A stretch of 64,000 nt of DNA from Vermamoeba vermiformis (lineage: Eukaryota; Tubulinea; Echinamoebida). Position numbers and translations under genes: made by a program. The DNA lies in NCBI GenBank assembly GCA_045837725.1, contig JBEWZL010000126.1, forward strand, positions 1 through 64,000, given 5' to 3'. Below, piece by piece: positions 10,421 to 21,040 of the stretch (position 1 is its first letter; the number at the start of each line of letters is the position of its first letter). The notes under the pieces are model-generated. The model did no database searches. It saw only the letters and a program-made list of their open reading frames with translations, and was not told where the DNA came from.

Positions 10421-11479
10421 TCACTCCACTGTGACTACAACTTTGCCGCGAGATAATCCTTCGCCAAGACACTGCATAGCCGTTTTAGCCTCTGACAAAG
10501 GAAAGAGCTTGTCAATCGACACGGCAATGTTCCCTTTCTCCACTAGATCGACTAGCTCACTCATATCTTTGTTTGGCTCGTGCGCCAGAATGCTCATTTG
10601 CTTGCCTACGCACCAAGAGATCCATTTGCTCCAAGCAAGTGTGTTCAGAATGAGCGCGACTTGTCCGCCAACAAGTACATAGCGACCATTATTCCGCAAC
10701 GCGTTCTGGTAGTTGCTAACCGAGTGATGACCAACTAAGTCTATTATGACATCATAAGGCTTGTTATTAGCGTTCATATTCGTGAAGTCTTCCTTCGTGT
10801 AGTCCACAACTTCTGTCGCTCCGAGAGATTTCATCATTTCAAATTTAGCGGCCGAGTCAACAGCAATGATTTCGCCGGCACCAAAGTGACGTGCAAGTTG
10901 AATAGTATATGTGCCTGCTCCACCACCTGCGCCGTTAATTGCCACGCGATCACCAGGACGGATCTTCGCCTGTCGAAGTGCTTGAAGTGCGACTAACCCT
11001 GCTTGCGGCAATGCAGCTGCTCGTTCAAAAGACATGCTCTGAGGTTTAGCAGTCAACATCTTCTCCGAGGCACAAGCGTATTCAGCGAGTGCACCGCCTT
11101 TCTTGCTCCACATAATGTCGCCAAAAACTTCGTCGCCAATCTTAAATTTTGTGACTTTGGGGCCAACAGCTTCGATGCAGCCGCTCACGTCAGTGCCTAA
11201 AATGAGTCTACTTGGTCGTGTGAGGCCCCACATGCGGACATAAGCGGGAGATCCGGTCAGAAATTCCCAGTCAGAATGGTTGAGGGCAACTGCGCGAACG
11301 CAGATCAGAACCTCGTCATTGACTGGATGTGGCTTGAGTACATCAGTTTTTAGCTGGAGCTGTTCCCAATTGCCATATTGAGAATACACGACAGCTCTCA
11401 TTTTCGTTACCAAACTTCGAAAAACGGATGCTGCCATAATCACTGCGCAAAAAATCGTAAATAAAGTTATTAGCGTCAA
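10421..11479 (-). CDS. MDR-family zinc-less alcohol dehydrogenase/quinone reductase, 352 aa
   Basis: A single exon encodes a full-length medium-chain dehydrogenase/reductase. The GroES-like half starts at MRAVVYSQYG (residue 27). It contains the family patterns LNHSDWEFLTG, GTDVSGCIEAVG and KIGDEVFGD; the nucleotide-binding half has AINGAGGGAGTYTIQLA, then DVIIDLVG. The structural and catalytic zinc cysteines of classical ADH are missing, so NADPH-dependent quinone or enone reduction is the likelier reaction. The 26 residues before the usual start are hydrophobic (LITLFTIFCAVIMAA) and could anchor or target the protein; translation from Met27 is the alternative. It has no introns, unlike most neighbours, which fits a late gain or a retrocopy. 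Confidence 0.85.
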   Translation of the reverse strand: MTLITLFTIFCAVIMAASVFRSLVTKMRAVVYSQYGNWEQLQLKTDVLKPHPVNDEVLICVRAVALNHSDWEFLTGSPAYVRMWGLTRPSRLILGTDVSGCIEAVGPKVTKFKIGDEVFGDIMWSKKGGALAEYACASEKMLTAKPQSMSFERAAALPQAGLVALQALRQAKIRPGDRVAINGAGGGAGTYTIQLARHFGAGEIIAVDSAAKFEMMKSLGATEVVDYTKEDFTNMNANNKPYDVIIDLVGHHSVSNYQNALRNNGRYVLVGGQVALILNTLAWSKWISWCVGKQMSILAHEPNKDMSELVDLVEKGNIAVSIDKLFPLSEAKTAMQCLGEGLSRGKVVVTVE

Positions 11480-11810
11480 TTAATATTAGCAGGAAACAAG
11501 GGCAATAATGTTAATGGATATCTCTCCTTTCAGAAATTATTTAAATTTTGATCAAAAAAAAACTTACCAGATGTGCGGAAGGAAGCCTGTTTTTATAAAG
11601 AAGACGCTGGGCGAAACATTAATACTGTTGGTTGCGAAAAAAGAAGACTGCCACGTCACTAAGATTTCTTTTTTACGCAGCTGCGCTTGACGTCAACAGG
11701 CTGCCACGTGCGAGTTTAAGCACTTGTTCGGCTAGTTTAATTATAAGTCCTTACGCCTCGGTAGTTGAGGTCTTCTTGTTTGATCTACATTTATCAAAGA
11801 TTTATTTTTT
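11480..11810. other. intergenic region, nothing recognised
   Basis: This is the gap between the MDR start (11479) and the GH30 stop (11811), two genes in the same direction. Open frames are short and unconvincing. Confidence 0.5.
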
Positions 11811-13653
11811 TTACAGCAAACAACACCGGTATGAGCTCGGCAATGTTAATTTTGACACAACTGTAGTGATGCTAAGTGCTTCTAACTGCATTGGCTCAGC
11901 TGAGTTTGAAATCGCAAACGGATACAGATCCGTACTGCTAGATGTGACGTACGCAGTCGCTGATTGAAATGTCGCACCAGTCAAATTGAGTTTCACTTCT
12001 TTGGTTTTCAAAGTCGGATTAATCAGCACAACGACCAACTCGCCTGTCTTGTTCACGAATGCAGAGGACAACACATCAGATTGGTTTGACATCGCTGTCG
12101 ATACACGCACTGCGCTTGGGCGAATGAATCGGCTAAAGTTTCCAAGGGCCCACAACATTTTGCTCGCTTCAAAATTGCCATCCGTTTTGTTCTTGTCGAC
12201 GTAAATCAACCCGTCTTTGTAGTCATAGGCTGATATTGCTGTCCACCAATGCCACGCTGAGGCACTTGCATTGACGAGATCGTTGTGAATCACGCGTGCG
12301 AGGTAGATTGCAGGTTTGATGCCTAGATCGCGATGATTGCCATTGATTTCGCCATTATTATCGCCTAATATACAATACTCTGACTGCCACAGTCTCAAGC
12401 CATTCACTTGTTTTACTTTGTGATGCAGCTTTCTTCGCACTTGAACTGCTGCATTGTACGGCGATGTCGTGAAATAGCCGTGGCCCATGATGACTTGCTC
12501 GACTGAGGGCAAATCTCCAATGAACATTGGGCCAGGTGTGAAAAACGCATCGATTTGGTTGCCCCTGCGAGGCTTGCCGTGCGCTGAATATAAAAAGTTG
12601 TATTGGCCTGCTTCCACGATGGTGATTTTAGTAGGGATCTGCTCGCGTGTGATAGCCGCGTCGAGTGCGGTGACGATGCCTGTAATGTCTTCGTTCGTGA
12701 ACGGCGTGCCTTCTTGTCCACCACCCCAATCCCATTGCGGCTCATTCGCAGGACTAAGGTAATCGAACGTCACCCCAATTTTGTTCTTGACGCCCTTCAC
12801 GACATTCACCAAGTAGTCCGCAAACGCGTCGAAGTTCTCTGTTGCCAAATTCGGTTGACCTGCTGTCGCGAACGCTTTGCCATTTTTAGTTAAGCTAACG
12901 AGAGGGCTGTTGCAAAATGCCAAAAACTTCTCGACGCCGCGATCTTTGGCAGCCTTTAAGAACCACATTTGACCGGCCTGCAGGTCCCATTCATATTCGT
13001 CGTTCTTGCCGATGAATGACTCGGCTCTGCGCCACTCGTCAGTTATTCCGCTGTTGTCGCCTTGCTGCGCACTTCCAGCTCCAAGATTGAACCTCCATAA
13101 TGAGAGGCCGATGCCGCTAGGTTGGCCTATGGAAGTAGTCTCCAGGCTAAACAGTAAATCGGCCATGGCTGTTCTCTTGGCATCAGGCCAGTGACCAACG
13201 AATTGACACGACCAAGCGTCAGATGCGCCAAAATTCTCTATTGTTTGGTACTGCTTTGACAAGTCGATTGAAATTACAGTGCTATCTTGACCTTGATTGG
13301 TGCTCGTGTCGTCGGGGCCTAGTAATGCACAGGTTAATTGAGCGACAAGTGAATTTAATTTATTGCGAATCTGGATTTGGGTTGTAAATTTGTGTTTAAA
13401 GTAATTGAATACGAAATAATTACTTACTGATATTATCTTCATTATTAATAGCATCTATATCTCCTTCGGCAAAAGCCTTTACTGCAGTCGCGTAGAAATT
13501 TTTTGCCTGTCAATTTTCAAATCGAAATTAATATAATTTAAATATATAAAATGGAGTTGGTTGAATAACGAGTATTGCACTTACATAGTGTAATAGATCG
13601 GTATTTATTCCGCTGCCGAACTTTTGCTGTCCTAAAAGCTCACTGCTCTCCAT
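11811..13653 (-). CDS. GH30 family glycoside hydrolase (endo-beta-1,6-galactanase-like)
   Basis: The catalytic exon (13318-11811) encodes a complete GH30 TIM barrel plus beta domain. It starts at QTIENFGASDAWSCQF; the acid/base Glu is in SPANEPQWDW and the nucleophile Glu in LWQSEYCILGD. C-terminal beta strands follow (VVVLINPTLKTKEVKLNL). Closest resemblance is to the 1,6-galactanase-type branch found in bacteria and fungi. The 5' end is uncertain. Exons 13653-13585 and 13506-13428 join to it in frame (phases 0 and 1, 551 aa in all), but they give MESSELLGQQKF with no signal peptide, odd for this family. The unspliced frame from 13454 also looks unnatural. The enzyme probably digests plant or algal polysaccharide; a missed signal exon is possible. 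Confidence 0.75.
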
Positions 13654-14361
13654 TATTGCTCGTCGTGCTTTCTGTTCCTTGTTAACACAGTGTTAGTTTT
13701 TTTAAAATAATTGTCACCGAGCAACAACGAAGACGGCAGATATTTTAAAGAAATTTAATCTACTTCTCCTTACACTGATTTAAATAAGATCAAGAAGTCT
13801 AATGCGTAATTTGTAAATTACTGTCAATAATTTCAATTATTACGAAGCAAATAATGATTTTAGGGACGAAACCTTCAAATCTCCGTAAAATAAACTGGCT
13901 ACAATGTAATTTGGAATATAATTATTTCTATCATTATTGGCAATACGTTTAATATTAGTTGTAATTAAAATCATTAAAATCTACCTCAGGATTTTATCTG
14001 GATGACAACCTCCGCACACATCTTAACTTCTCCTCAGTCAAGCAACCTAAAGCGCCAAATTATCGTAGATATTTTTTGAACCATGTTTGGCCCGTTTATC
14101 GTTGTTGTATCTTTTGTGCTACTCAGATTCTGACGATAAATGAAGAAGAAATGTTACCAGTCTCTTGTCTCCCTCGTGCAAAACCGCCAAGCTTTCACCC
14201 GTCGATTACTGATAGGAAGCGTTTGAAACTTGCGAGTTGCTTTGGTTAAAGACCCCAGACCAGACCGCTAAGTCGTCGATTTTTTTGATCAGTCATTGTT
14301 TTGTCTGTTTCGTATCGACCACAACCACAAAATATATATTAATTGATATTTTTATGTTAAC
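13654..14361. other. divergent intergenic region
   Basis: It lies between the GH30 gene (minus) and the F-box gene (plus), so it should hold both promoters. A coding-like run (EQKARRAI) continues upstream of 13653 on the minus strand after a possible acceptor, so a further GH30-side exon may exist. No other feature is seen. Confidence 0.5.
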
Positions 14362-15601
14362 ATGGGCAACTCTATTAAGCCTAAAAACGCTGACCTCGAT
14401 AGGCGTGTGGCTGATAACATCCAAACCATGATCAGCAACACGTTGGGAGGATTGAACTTAAACGCATCCAATAAGTACGAAAAAATTCCCATTTCATATC
14501 CCGACAGTAGCGAGGAGTTGGACATGCTTCCACTCGAACTGTGGAACGAGATCTTGTTCCTGGTGGAAGATAAAACTCTAGCAAAAATAGTACCAGGCGT
14601 GTCAAGATTGCTATATCACTTTACTAGCGAAGATAGCGATATATGGAAGCGTAAATGCGCGTTCAAATTCAAAGACGAACCAAAACCTGAGCATCTCTCG
14701 TGGAAGAAATTTTATTGGGCCAGCGGTGAGTTATTATAAAAGATTTTTACGTGTTAATATTTATATAATTTATAAATTACATTTTTGTAATTAACTAATC
14801 GGTGGTTTGGAATTCCACTCTCAACGACAATTTGAAATTTTAAGATTTAATACGATCATCATAATAAATAACGTGTAATATACTAATACCAATCCTAGCA
14901 ACAAAGCTCTTCCCGTTGTTTAACTTTACCATCGGCAAAACATCACATCCCCAACTCTGCGCTGCTAAAGGTGCTCAAGCGCGCACCTCAGGCTCGTCGC
15001 GCTATGTAGAAGTTAACGAGGTCAACTTTTGGGTGCACAGCGATAACAATATGTTTACTTCAATGTACATTTGTCGCGGCATCTACATTATTCCTGCGTA
15101 CGTCCGTTCGCCTTTTAAAAACATTTACTACTAAATCAAATAATAATATTTTCCATGATAATTTAACTATACCCGTTCTCGAGTTATTCGTGGGCTAATT
15201 TTACGTTTAGAGAGTGGGAAGAGAAAGGTCTCACTTGGGACAAATCCTTTCACGAATACAAACAGTGGTGCAAAAAGACGTTTGGAAATTACAAAGTCAG
15301 CGAAGTGCCGCACAAAACTGAGTTTCAAGGCGAGATGTGTTTTACGGCCTCACTCGAGACGGTTGTTAGAGAGGCCTCAGACATCCTGTACATGATCAAA
15401 CTCGATTTCAACTTCACAGTCGGTACGTGCTGTTTATACCGACTACTCTTAGTGTCCTGCTCTAATGTGTATTTAGGCGACGAGAACACGAAAGACACGC
15501 TCTACAGCATCTCACTGTCATCGTACAATGATCTCAATCAGGAGAAACACGAGTTCGAGCGACGATTTGACGAGCGAAAAGGCGACGAGGGCCTTGAATA
15601 G
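14362..15601 (+). CDS. F-box protein with N-terminal myristoylation signal (4 exons, 308 aa)
   Basis: Exons 14362-14725, 14899-15097, 15184-15422 and 15477-15601 join in frame. The start MGNSIKPK is a textbook N-myristoylation sequence, so the protein may sit on membranes. Residues about 52-105 form an F-box: MLPLELWNEILFLVEDKT, then WKRKCAFKF and WKKFYWASG. The F-box would recruit Skp1 of an SCF ubiquitin ligase. The C-terminal 190 residues look like a beta-rich substrate-binding domain (YVEVNEVNFWVHSDN, VREASDILYMIKLDFNF), ending in a charged tail (RRFDERKGDEG). I do not recognise that domain. Confidence 0.8.
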
Positions 15602-15715
15602 TGAACTTGCGTTCGTAAACGTAGCCACATCAACTCTGCTGTTGCCAACTTGAAGACCTGTGTGGCTTCAACCAAATGGAACGTACCCGCTTTATCTTGT
15701 ATAGATCAGGTTTAT

Positions 15716-16808
15716 TTACGGAAAACCAATAATATTGTAGGAACTAAACACAGCTGGAGCGATACCCTCACCTTGATTTCCGTCATAAGCTGGAATGTAT
15801 AAAATATTACCACTGTCGACAAATGCTTTGACTTGAATCACGTGATTGCCCGGAGATACATTGGGAACAATACCATACCTACAATTACAAATTAATATCA
15901 GAAAGAGAAAGCATTAGTTACTTACAATTGAAGAGGGTACAAAAAGAACGCATTTTGACTTAAAATTGTAGCATCACATATTGGGTTGCCGTCAAACACA
16001 AGCTGAACTCTTGATCTTTTTCCTAACGGTAACCGTTAAATTTGGCCCATTACAGAAGTAAGTTCTTACCAGCAACGTTATTGCCTGTATACGATACATA
16101 CAATGTAATTTGAAGAAGAGAAAAATTACGAGGGACATTAAGGAATAGCTCGTACGGTTGTACTACTGCCCAGCTTGTTGAAGAAACGGGATTGCCTGCT
16201 GTATATGTGAAGGTCTTCGAATATGACCACACAGAAGGTAATTGAACAGTGTTGCCGTTGCTGATAGACATTTGATTGTTATTGTTATTGACTGATAAAG
16301 TTTGAATTTCGTTTGTTGCAGACGCATCTGGCAGAGCAATACTACCGCCACCATTCGAGAGCGAAATTGTGTCCGAAGTGAGTGACATGACTTGAATTTC
16401 GTTTGTAGGACTATTATCAGGAATATTAACGCTGTTTCCTTCAGAGATAGACAATTGTCCTGACGGATCGAGGTTCAGAGTTTGGATTTCGTTTGTGGAT
16501 GAGGCATCTGGAATCTGAATTGAATTGCCGTTGCTGATTGACAAAGTACCGTCATTTGCTATTGACAGAGTTTGTTTCGCGGCACTTATTTCGTTGCAAA
16601 TATTAACTCCTCCGCAAGTTTTAACATCCGTTGCAGAATTGATCGTCAAATAGTCCTCGCCCGCACTATTTCGAACAGAAAATTGACGAGAATCGCAAGT
16701 CTGACCTACAATAGAGTATTACGATTACGGAACGGCTAAAATCGGTTTCTTACCGAAAGAACCGATGGCGAAATGAAGCAGAGTAAGTGCTAATATAAAA
16801 TTTTGCAT
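15716..16808 (-). CDS. secreted fibre-like protein with NEIQTLS repeats and a jelly-roll-like tip (4 exons, 316 aa)
   Basis: Exons 16808-16754, 16705-16070, 16022-15926 and 15878-15716 join in frame. The signal peptide is MQNFILALTLLHFAIG. Next come four repeats of about 35 residues, each with NEIQTLS-like start, SISNGNSIQIP-like middle and a DASS/DNSP link. This repeat is well known from bacterial surface proteins and phage tail fibres, where it builds a trimeric beta shaft. The last 130 residues (SSTSWAVVQPYELFLNV to the end) look like a compact beta domain of C1q/TNF or fibre-head type. It is spliced like a native gene although the repeat is mostly prokaryotic. Probable role: secreted or surface adhesin. 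A CCAATTCGC element lies 71 bp upstream of the ATG. Confidence 0.75.
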
Positions 16809-16878
16809 TAATATGAGGCGTTCAAAGTCAATTATTAATGAATAAGATGTTTTTTCTCGTTGCGATTTAAAAACAAAG

Positions 16879-16896
16879 CCAATTCGCTTTTTGGTG
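16879..16896 (+). promoter_or_regulatory. shared upstream element, copy 1
   Basis: CCAATTCGCTTTTTGGTG lies 71 bp upstream of the fibre-like gene's ATG (16808, minus). The core recurs upstream of four nearby genes. Confidence 0.55.
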
Positions 16897-17071
16897 AACA
16901 CTGACGTACATCAACCAATTAGTGTTTGGACAGAACTGAATTGATTGAATCGAAGAAGAAAATTTTGTGTATAACACGGATTACTCACGGATAATGTCTT
17001 GCAATTATTAACTTCAATGCTTTCAAAAATAGCAGGCCTCGAGGAATGCAGGCAAGTACAATCTATACTAC

Positions 17072-17620
17072 CGCTCTGCTAACTTGAACACAACGTTTTG
17101 AATGATGCAAAACCTAAACAAGTGGTTAATACAATTGTAAAGTTTGGTTTTTGCTTACAAATGCAGAAAGCAATGCATTAAACAGCTGAATACGGGATCG
17201 TGCTAGACTGGGTGCCAACTCGAATGTCCAAGTTGTAGCGGTGACAACAATAGAGCTAGAGCCAGAGCTCGTGCAAGTGAAAAGCGAATTGGAGATAAAA
17301 ATCAGATCTGAACACGTGGTACCATACTTGATCAGATTTTAAATTTTTGCAAAATGCGTTTGTATAACTAACAATCGCTGCAGCAATTCGCTTTTTGGTG
17401 ATAAGGTAATTTAAAAAACGAATTTCGTTATTATTTATATTTAAATCCACCAAAACGAGTTTATAGTTTATGCCATTGCCATAATGTAATTCGCTCAATG
17501 AATTATCTTTACCTTATTTAAATTAATGCAAACAGTACACGCTAATCCTCGGAGAAGTTTTTCATGATCGTACGAAACGGATCGTACGCTGGTCAGTGCT
17601 GCGAGAAAATGAGCAGCCAT
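17072..17620 (-). CDS. probable small gene, structure unresolved
   Basis: Three pieces look coding on the minus strand: an ATG exon 17620-17513 (MAAHFLAALTSVRSVSYDHE) with a good donor; a middle piece around 17255-17150 (SLFTCTSSGSSSIVVTATT, then WTFELAPSLARSRIQLF) with a good donor; and a last piece to about 17072. I could not join the first and second in frame. There may be two short genes, or one with an exon I missed. Two copies of the GCGAATTG element lie inside this stretch. Confidence 0.3.
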
Positions 17621-18233
17621 TAACTTGTTGTAAAATAATAAAGAGGTTCTTGTGTTGCGCTTGTTGAAGCATTTTAAATACGATTAAAAAACTTTTTAAT
17701 CGCCTAAACAATATTTTCTAACCGCGATCGCGCACGCTTATACGGCCGCTAATACATCTCATGCACGCCTTCTCTATATTACATTGGTACTATTCAGGGT
17801 AAAAACCTTTTCACATAAGCACGAGGGGGAAGATTATTTGAGTTCGACGTCCAGATCAATTAATTTTTGCTATCCTGCAGTCAACAACAACTGAGTACTT
17901 AGTATATCATGAAAATAATATGTTGACAGAATATTATTGTACAAAAGGGACCCGCCAAAGTATAACAATGGAGTAAGAATCAAATCTTGGTGACGAAACT
18001 TCAACGCGCTACTTCGACCGTAATTGACTTCAATTATTGGTAATTGTAAGTTACGGATTTTTAAATTAGTGATGGATTTTTCTGAATTTATCTGATAATT
18101 ATTAGTAGTATTAATTTGCTCCCACAGATGCAATTGTCGATTCAACGTCCTAGATATCCTGATACCTTGGTTTCAATTTATTAATAATTACTACTGTGTT
18201 TTGTACGAACTTGCAAAAGGAAATTTCTGCTGC
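17621..18233. other. intergenic region, nothing recognised
   Basis: An open frame of 91 codons on the minus strand (17870-18145) has no ATG start and no recognisable motif. I do not call it. Confidence 0.45.
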
Positions 18234-18703
18234 TTAATGGTACGTCGGTGGGTAACCAGAATATTGCATTGGATTATACGGCTGAACATTTGTTTGCTGA
18301 ACAACGACGTTATTTTGCGGCGGATATTGATACTGTTGCTGATATGGCATTGTTTGAATAGGAATGCCCATTGGGATCGTGTTCATCATTGGCGGCTGAT
18401 TTTGCACGTAAGTCACTGTAGTGGTCATCGGCGCTGAAACGGGGACTTGTGGTTGTGGCGTGGTCTGGATCTGGTTCAAATTCGAATTAAAAAGTCAATT
18501 CGTCTCCAAAAATCATACTGACCGTTGGATTTGGTCGATTAGGATCGTATTCTTTCCAATTTCCTTCCTTAAGAGCTCCTTTACACTCTTTACAATATGA
18601 TGATTGCAATGACCCCTGATCGAACTTTCTTTCTATAACAAACGCGATCAGATCATCGAAGAGAACGAAAGAATAGCTTACTGCATGCTTGACACCTCGG
18701 CAT
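18234..18703 (-). CDS. zinc-ribbon protein with Pro/Gln-rich tail (3 exons, 122 aa)
   Basis: Exons 18703-18682, 18632-18523 and 18470-18234 join in frame. The first 43 residues contain CQAC and, 12 residues after, CKEC, a one-zinc ribbon. The remaining 79 residues are low complexity, rich in Pro, Gln, Met, Thr and Tyr (YPPQNNVVVQQTNVQPYNP), a likely disordered or self-assembling tail. The layout recalls the zinc-ribbon gene at 21041-21931, which has a similar Met/Pro/Asn-rich linker, and both share the upstream element. Function unknown; an adaptor is plausible. Confidence 0.7.
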
Positions 18704-18760
18704 TATGAAATATTGGTACAATCGGTGTTGGTATGTTTATTTACAATAATGGATTGATTT

Positions 18761-18775
18761 CAAAAAGCGAATTGG
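18761..18775 (-). promoter_or_regulatory. shared upstream element, copy 2
   Basis: CCAATTCGCTTTTTG on the minus strand, 58 bp upstream of the ATG of the zinc-ribbon gene at 18703. Confidence 0.55.
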
Positions 18776-18825
18776 AGATGCAATCTTTCGCCGGATTATT
18801 TAATTTTTCCTTTGCACAGCACGTG

Positions 18826-18840
18826 ACCAATTCGCCTTGA
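18826..18840 (+). promoter_or_regulatory. shared upstream element, copy 3
   Basis: CCAATTCGCCTTGA lies about 90 bp upstream of the ATG at 18916 (plus). A partial inverted copy, AAGGCGAATTATGG, follows near 18870. Confidence 0.5.
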
Positions 18841-18915
18841 AACTGCAATACTTGAAAATGTCAATAGCCAAGGCGAATTATGGGTTATTTACCACAATCA
18901 AGCAACTGCGTTACA

Positions 18916-19369
18916 ATGAAGACCGACATAATTATATTACTCGTATTGACTTGCGTGGCCAGCACGTTTTGTACGGTTAATTATCATGCTTTTATTCTGA
19001 TCTAACAGCGAACAATAGGTGCCGGTATTACGGTCTGTGGAGGCTCAAATATCGTATTTCCTTGTGAAAATGGAGGTGCGTGCGCATCCGGCTGGACATT
19101 TATGCAGTGTGGCTCGACAAATGGAACAATGGAAGTGATTCAACCTGAGGGGTCTTGCGGTGCGTATTTAATATTGCATTATTACGATTACTATAGTATT
19201 TATTAAATTAGGCTTAACCTTGCAGCAACAAACTACCGTTGGTGCAGCAGTTGGTGCTGCTGGCGCGGCTGCTTTGGCAATTGGTTTGGGCGTTGGACTC
19301 GGTCTAGGACTGCAACGAACTCGCTTAAAGAATGCCAAAAAGGAAATGGAACTCCTCTCGCGGACTTAA
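18916..19369 (+). CDS. single-pass membrane protein with small Cys-rich ectodomain (3 exons, 117 aa)
   Basis: Exons 18916-18970, 19019-19159 and 19212-19369 join in frame. A signal peptide (MKTDIIILLVLTCVASTF) is followed by a short extracellular part with about six Cys (CAGITVCGGSNIVFPC, CASGWTFMQC). Then comes a transmembrane helix made of Gly and Ala (VGAAVGAAGAAALAIGLGVG), and a basic 20-residue cytosolic tail. The many small-xxx-small steps in the helix favour tight helix-helix packing, so dimers or larger clusters are likely. It converges on the kinase gene, with 94 bp between stops. Possible receptor subunit or sensor; no family recognised. Confidence 0.75.
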
Positions 19370-19462
19370 CGTTGTTATTATTGATAAAGAGCTACAACTA
19401 AAACTAGAGTTTGAAAACGAGTGTTTATTCAGCAAGAATTGAAGTACAAGGGAATAAATAGG

Positions 19463-20905
19463 TTAAAAAGTCATCGAGGAAGGAGCACTGCTGGGCTGGA
19501 GCATCGCGCCAATCTCTTTCATTGAGGGATCGGCCGGATCCTTGCGCCAACATTTCTGCATGATCTCTCGCAATAGGTCGGGGCAGTCGCTTGGAATTTC
19601 AGGCGTTAATCCTTCGTTGATGATGCGCACTGCCAATGCATGGTCTTCGCGTCGATCATGATCGTGGTGAGGAGGTTTGCCAGTCAAGAGTTCTAATTTC
19701 AATTTAATACCGCTACAAGAACTCTTTAACGCCAAACTTACCATAAACAACCATGCCAAAGCTCCATACGTCTGATTTTGTAGAAAATTCGGTTACTTGA
19801 ATGCCGGAGTCCTTTCTTTTCACAGAAAGCACTTCCGGAGCCATCCAGGGAATAGGCATCGCCTTGACGACTGTTTCAGAATTGCCTGTGGTATTTTTTT
19901 GACTTCCTGACATTCCAAAGTCACTAATCTTGCACACGCCCTTATTCAACAAAATGTTGCGGGCACCCAGATCTCGATGGACGATGTTTGCGTTGTGTAA
20001 GTGATGAAGACCCAGAGCAATGGCATGAAGCATACTGTTCATTGCTTTAGAGTCAACTGGGCCGTGATTTTTGCGATACTCTTCGAGACTGCCGTCGGGA
20101 CAGTATTCGAGGACAATAATTGGTGATTTCGTGTTCTTATCGTGCGAATAACCGTACAACTGCATAAATGAGTGAGAAAATGGCAATTAATCGGCGAAAA
20201 ATTAAATTACCTGAATAATGTTTGGATGCGGCTTGATCTTGGCCATAATTTTGATTTCTAAATGTGCGTTAGGATTTTAATAATTAGCAAATTACTCCGA
20301 CGGTACCTCGTTTGAATTCTTCTGGAGGCATTGTCGTGGCGTATTTAAGAGCAACAGTGGCTCCATTATACAGACCGAGATAGACCTTGCCTAAATAAGA
20401 AGAATTCGTTTGCGGGATCACGTGCAATTTCCAAATTACCGAAAGATCCTTGACCAATCTCGCGGTCAATCTGAATCTCGTCAGGAGATATTTCCGATGC
20501 GCCCGGAATCAGTGCCGTTGTGTTGCCTTGCACAAAGTGGATCGGCGTAGAATTTAAAACAATTTTGTCTACCAGCTTTCCAACTTCTTTGCTTCCTCTA
20601 TATTGTTGTCCACCAAACTTGCACTTGCGTAATACCTCCGCCATTTTTATAATAGCTTTAGCAGCGGGTTTGAATTTTGCGCGGTAATCTTCGCTGCGCT
20701 CAAAATGCACTTTGTATTCGTCCCAGTGTTCTTTTATATCTTCAACGCGGCTAAATATTCCTTCTAACACCTCAGCCGTTGATTTCTCGTCAAATAGCTT
20801 GTATTTTTTGACGATCTTCGTAACAGCTTCGCATTTCTCGCGGATGTAGTCGACGGCCGCAAGAGACTCTTTAAGAGCCTTCTCCATCTTCGCTGTGGTG
20901 CTCAT
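19463..20905 (-). CDS. intracellular protein kinase with N-terminal helical domain (5 exons, 414 aa)
   Basis: Exons 20905-20440, 20390-20307, 20257-20211, 20159-19742 and 19692-19463 join in frame. Residues 1-125 are all helical (EKALKESLAAVDYIREKCEA, then IFSRVEDIKEHWDEY). Residues about 145-400 form a complete kinase: GQGSFGKVYLG glycine loop, VALKYA lysine, EEFKREIKIM helix-C Glu, HRDLGARNILL catalytic loop, ISDFGMSG magnesium loop, PIPWMAPEV and DVWSFGMVVYELLTG. All catalytic residues are present. The HRDLGARN form is shared by tyrosine kinases and some TKL kinases. A helical bundle in front of a kinase is the MLKL layout. The adjacent gene (21041-21931) carries a similar helical domain without a kinase, so the two may interact through it. 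The upstream element sits 73 bp before the ATG. Confidence 0.88.
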
Positions 20906-20977
20906 ATTTTGCGTTGGTTGTAGAATGAGATAAATTAGTTTGCGAATTGATGTTTTTGAAACGGAATCACAAAACGA

Positions 20978-20990
20978 AAGGCGAATTGGA
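20978..20990 (-). promoter_or_regulatory. shared upstream element, copy 4
   Basis: CCAATTCGCCTTT on the minus strand, 73 bp upstream of the kinase ATG at 20905. Confidence 0.5.
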
Positions 20991-21040
20991 TTAAAACTAT
21001 TAATTGAATCAAGTTTATTGCTATTGTTCGGTTATTATAA

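Noticed and set aside
17870-18145. A 91-codon open frame on the minus strand
   Set aside because: No ATG start, no motif, AT-rich composition; judged chance.
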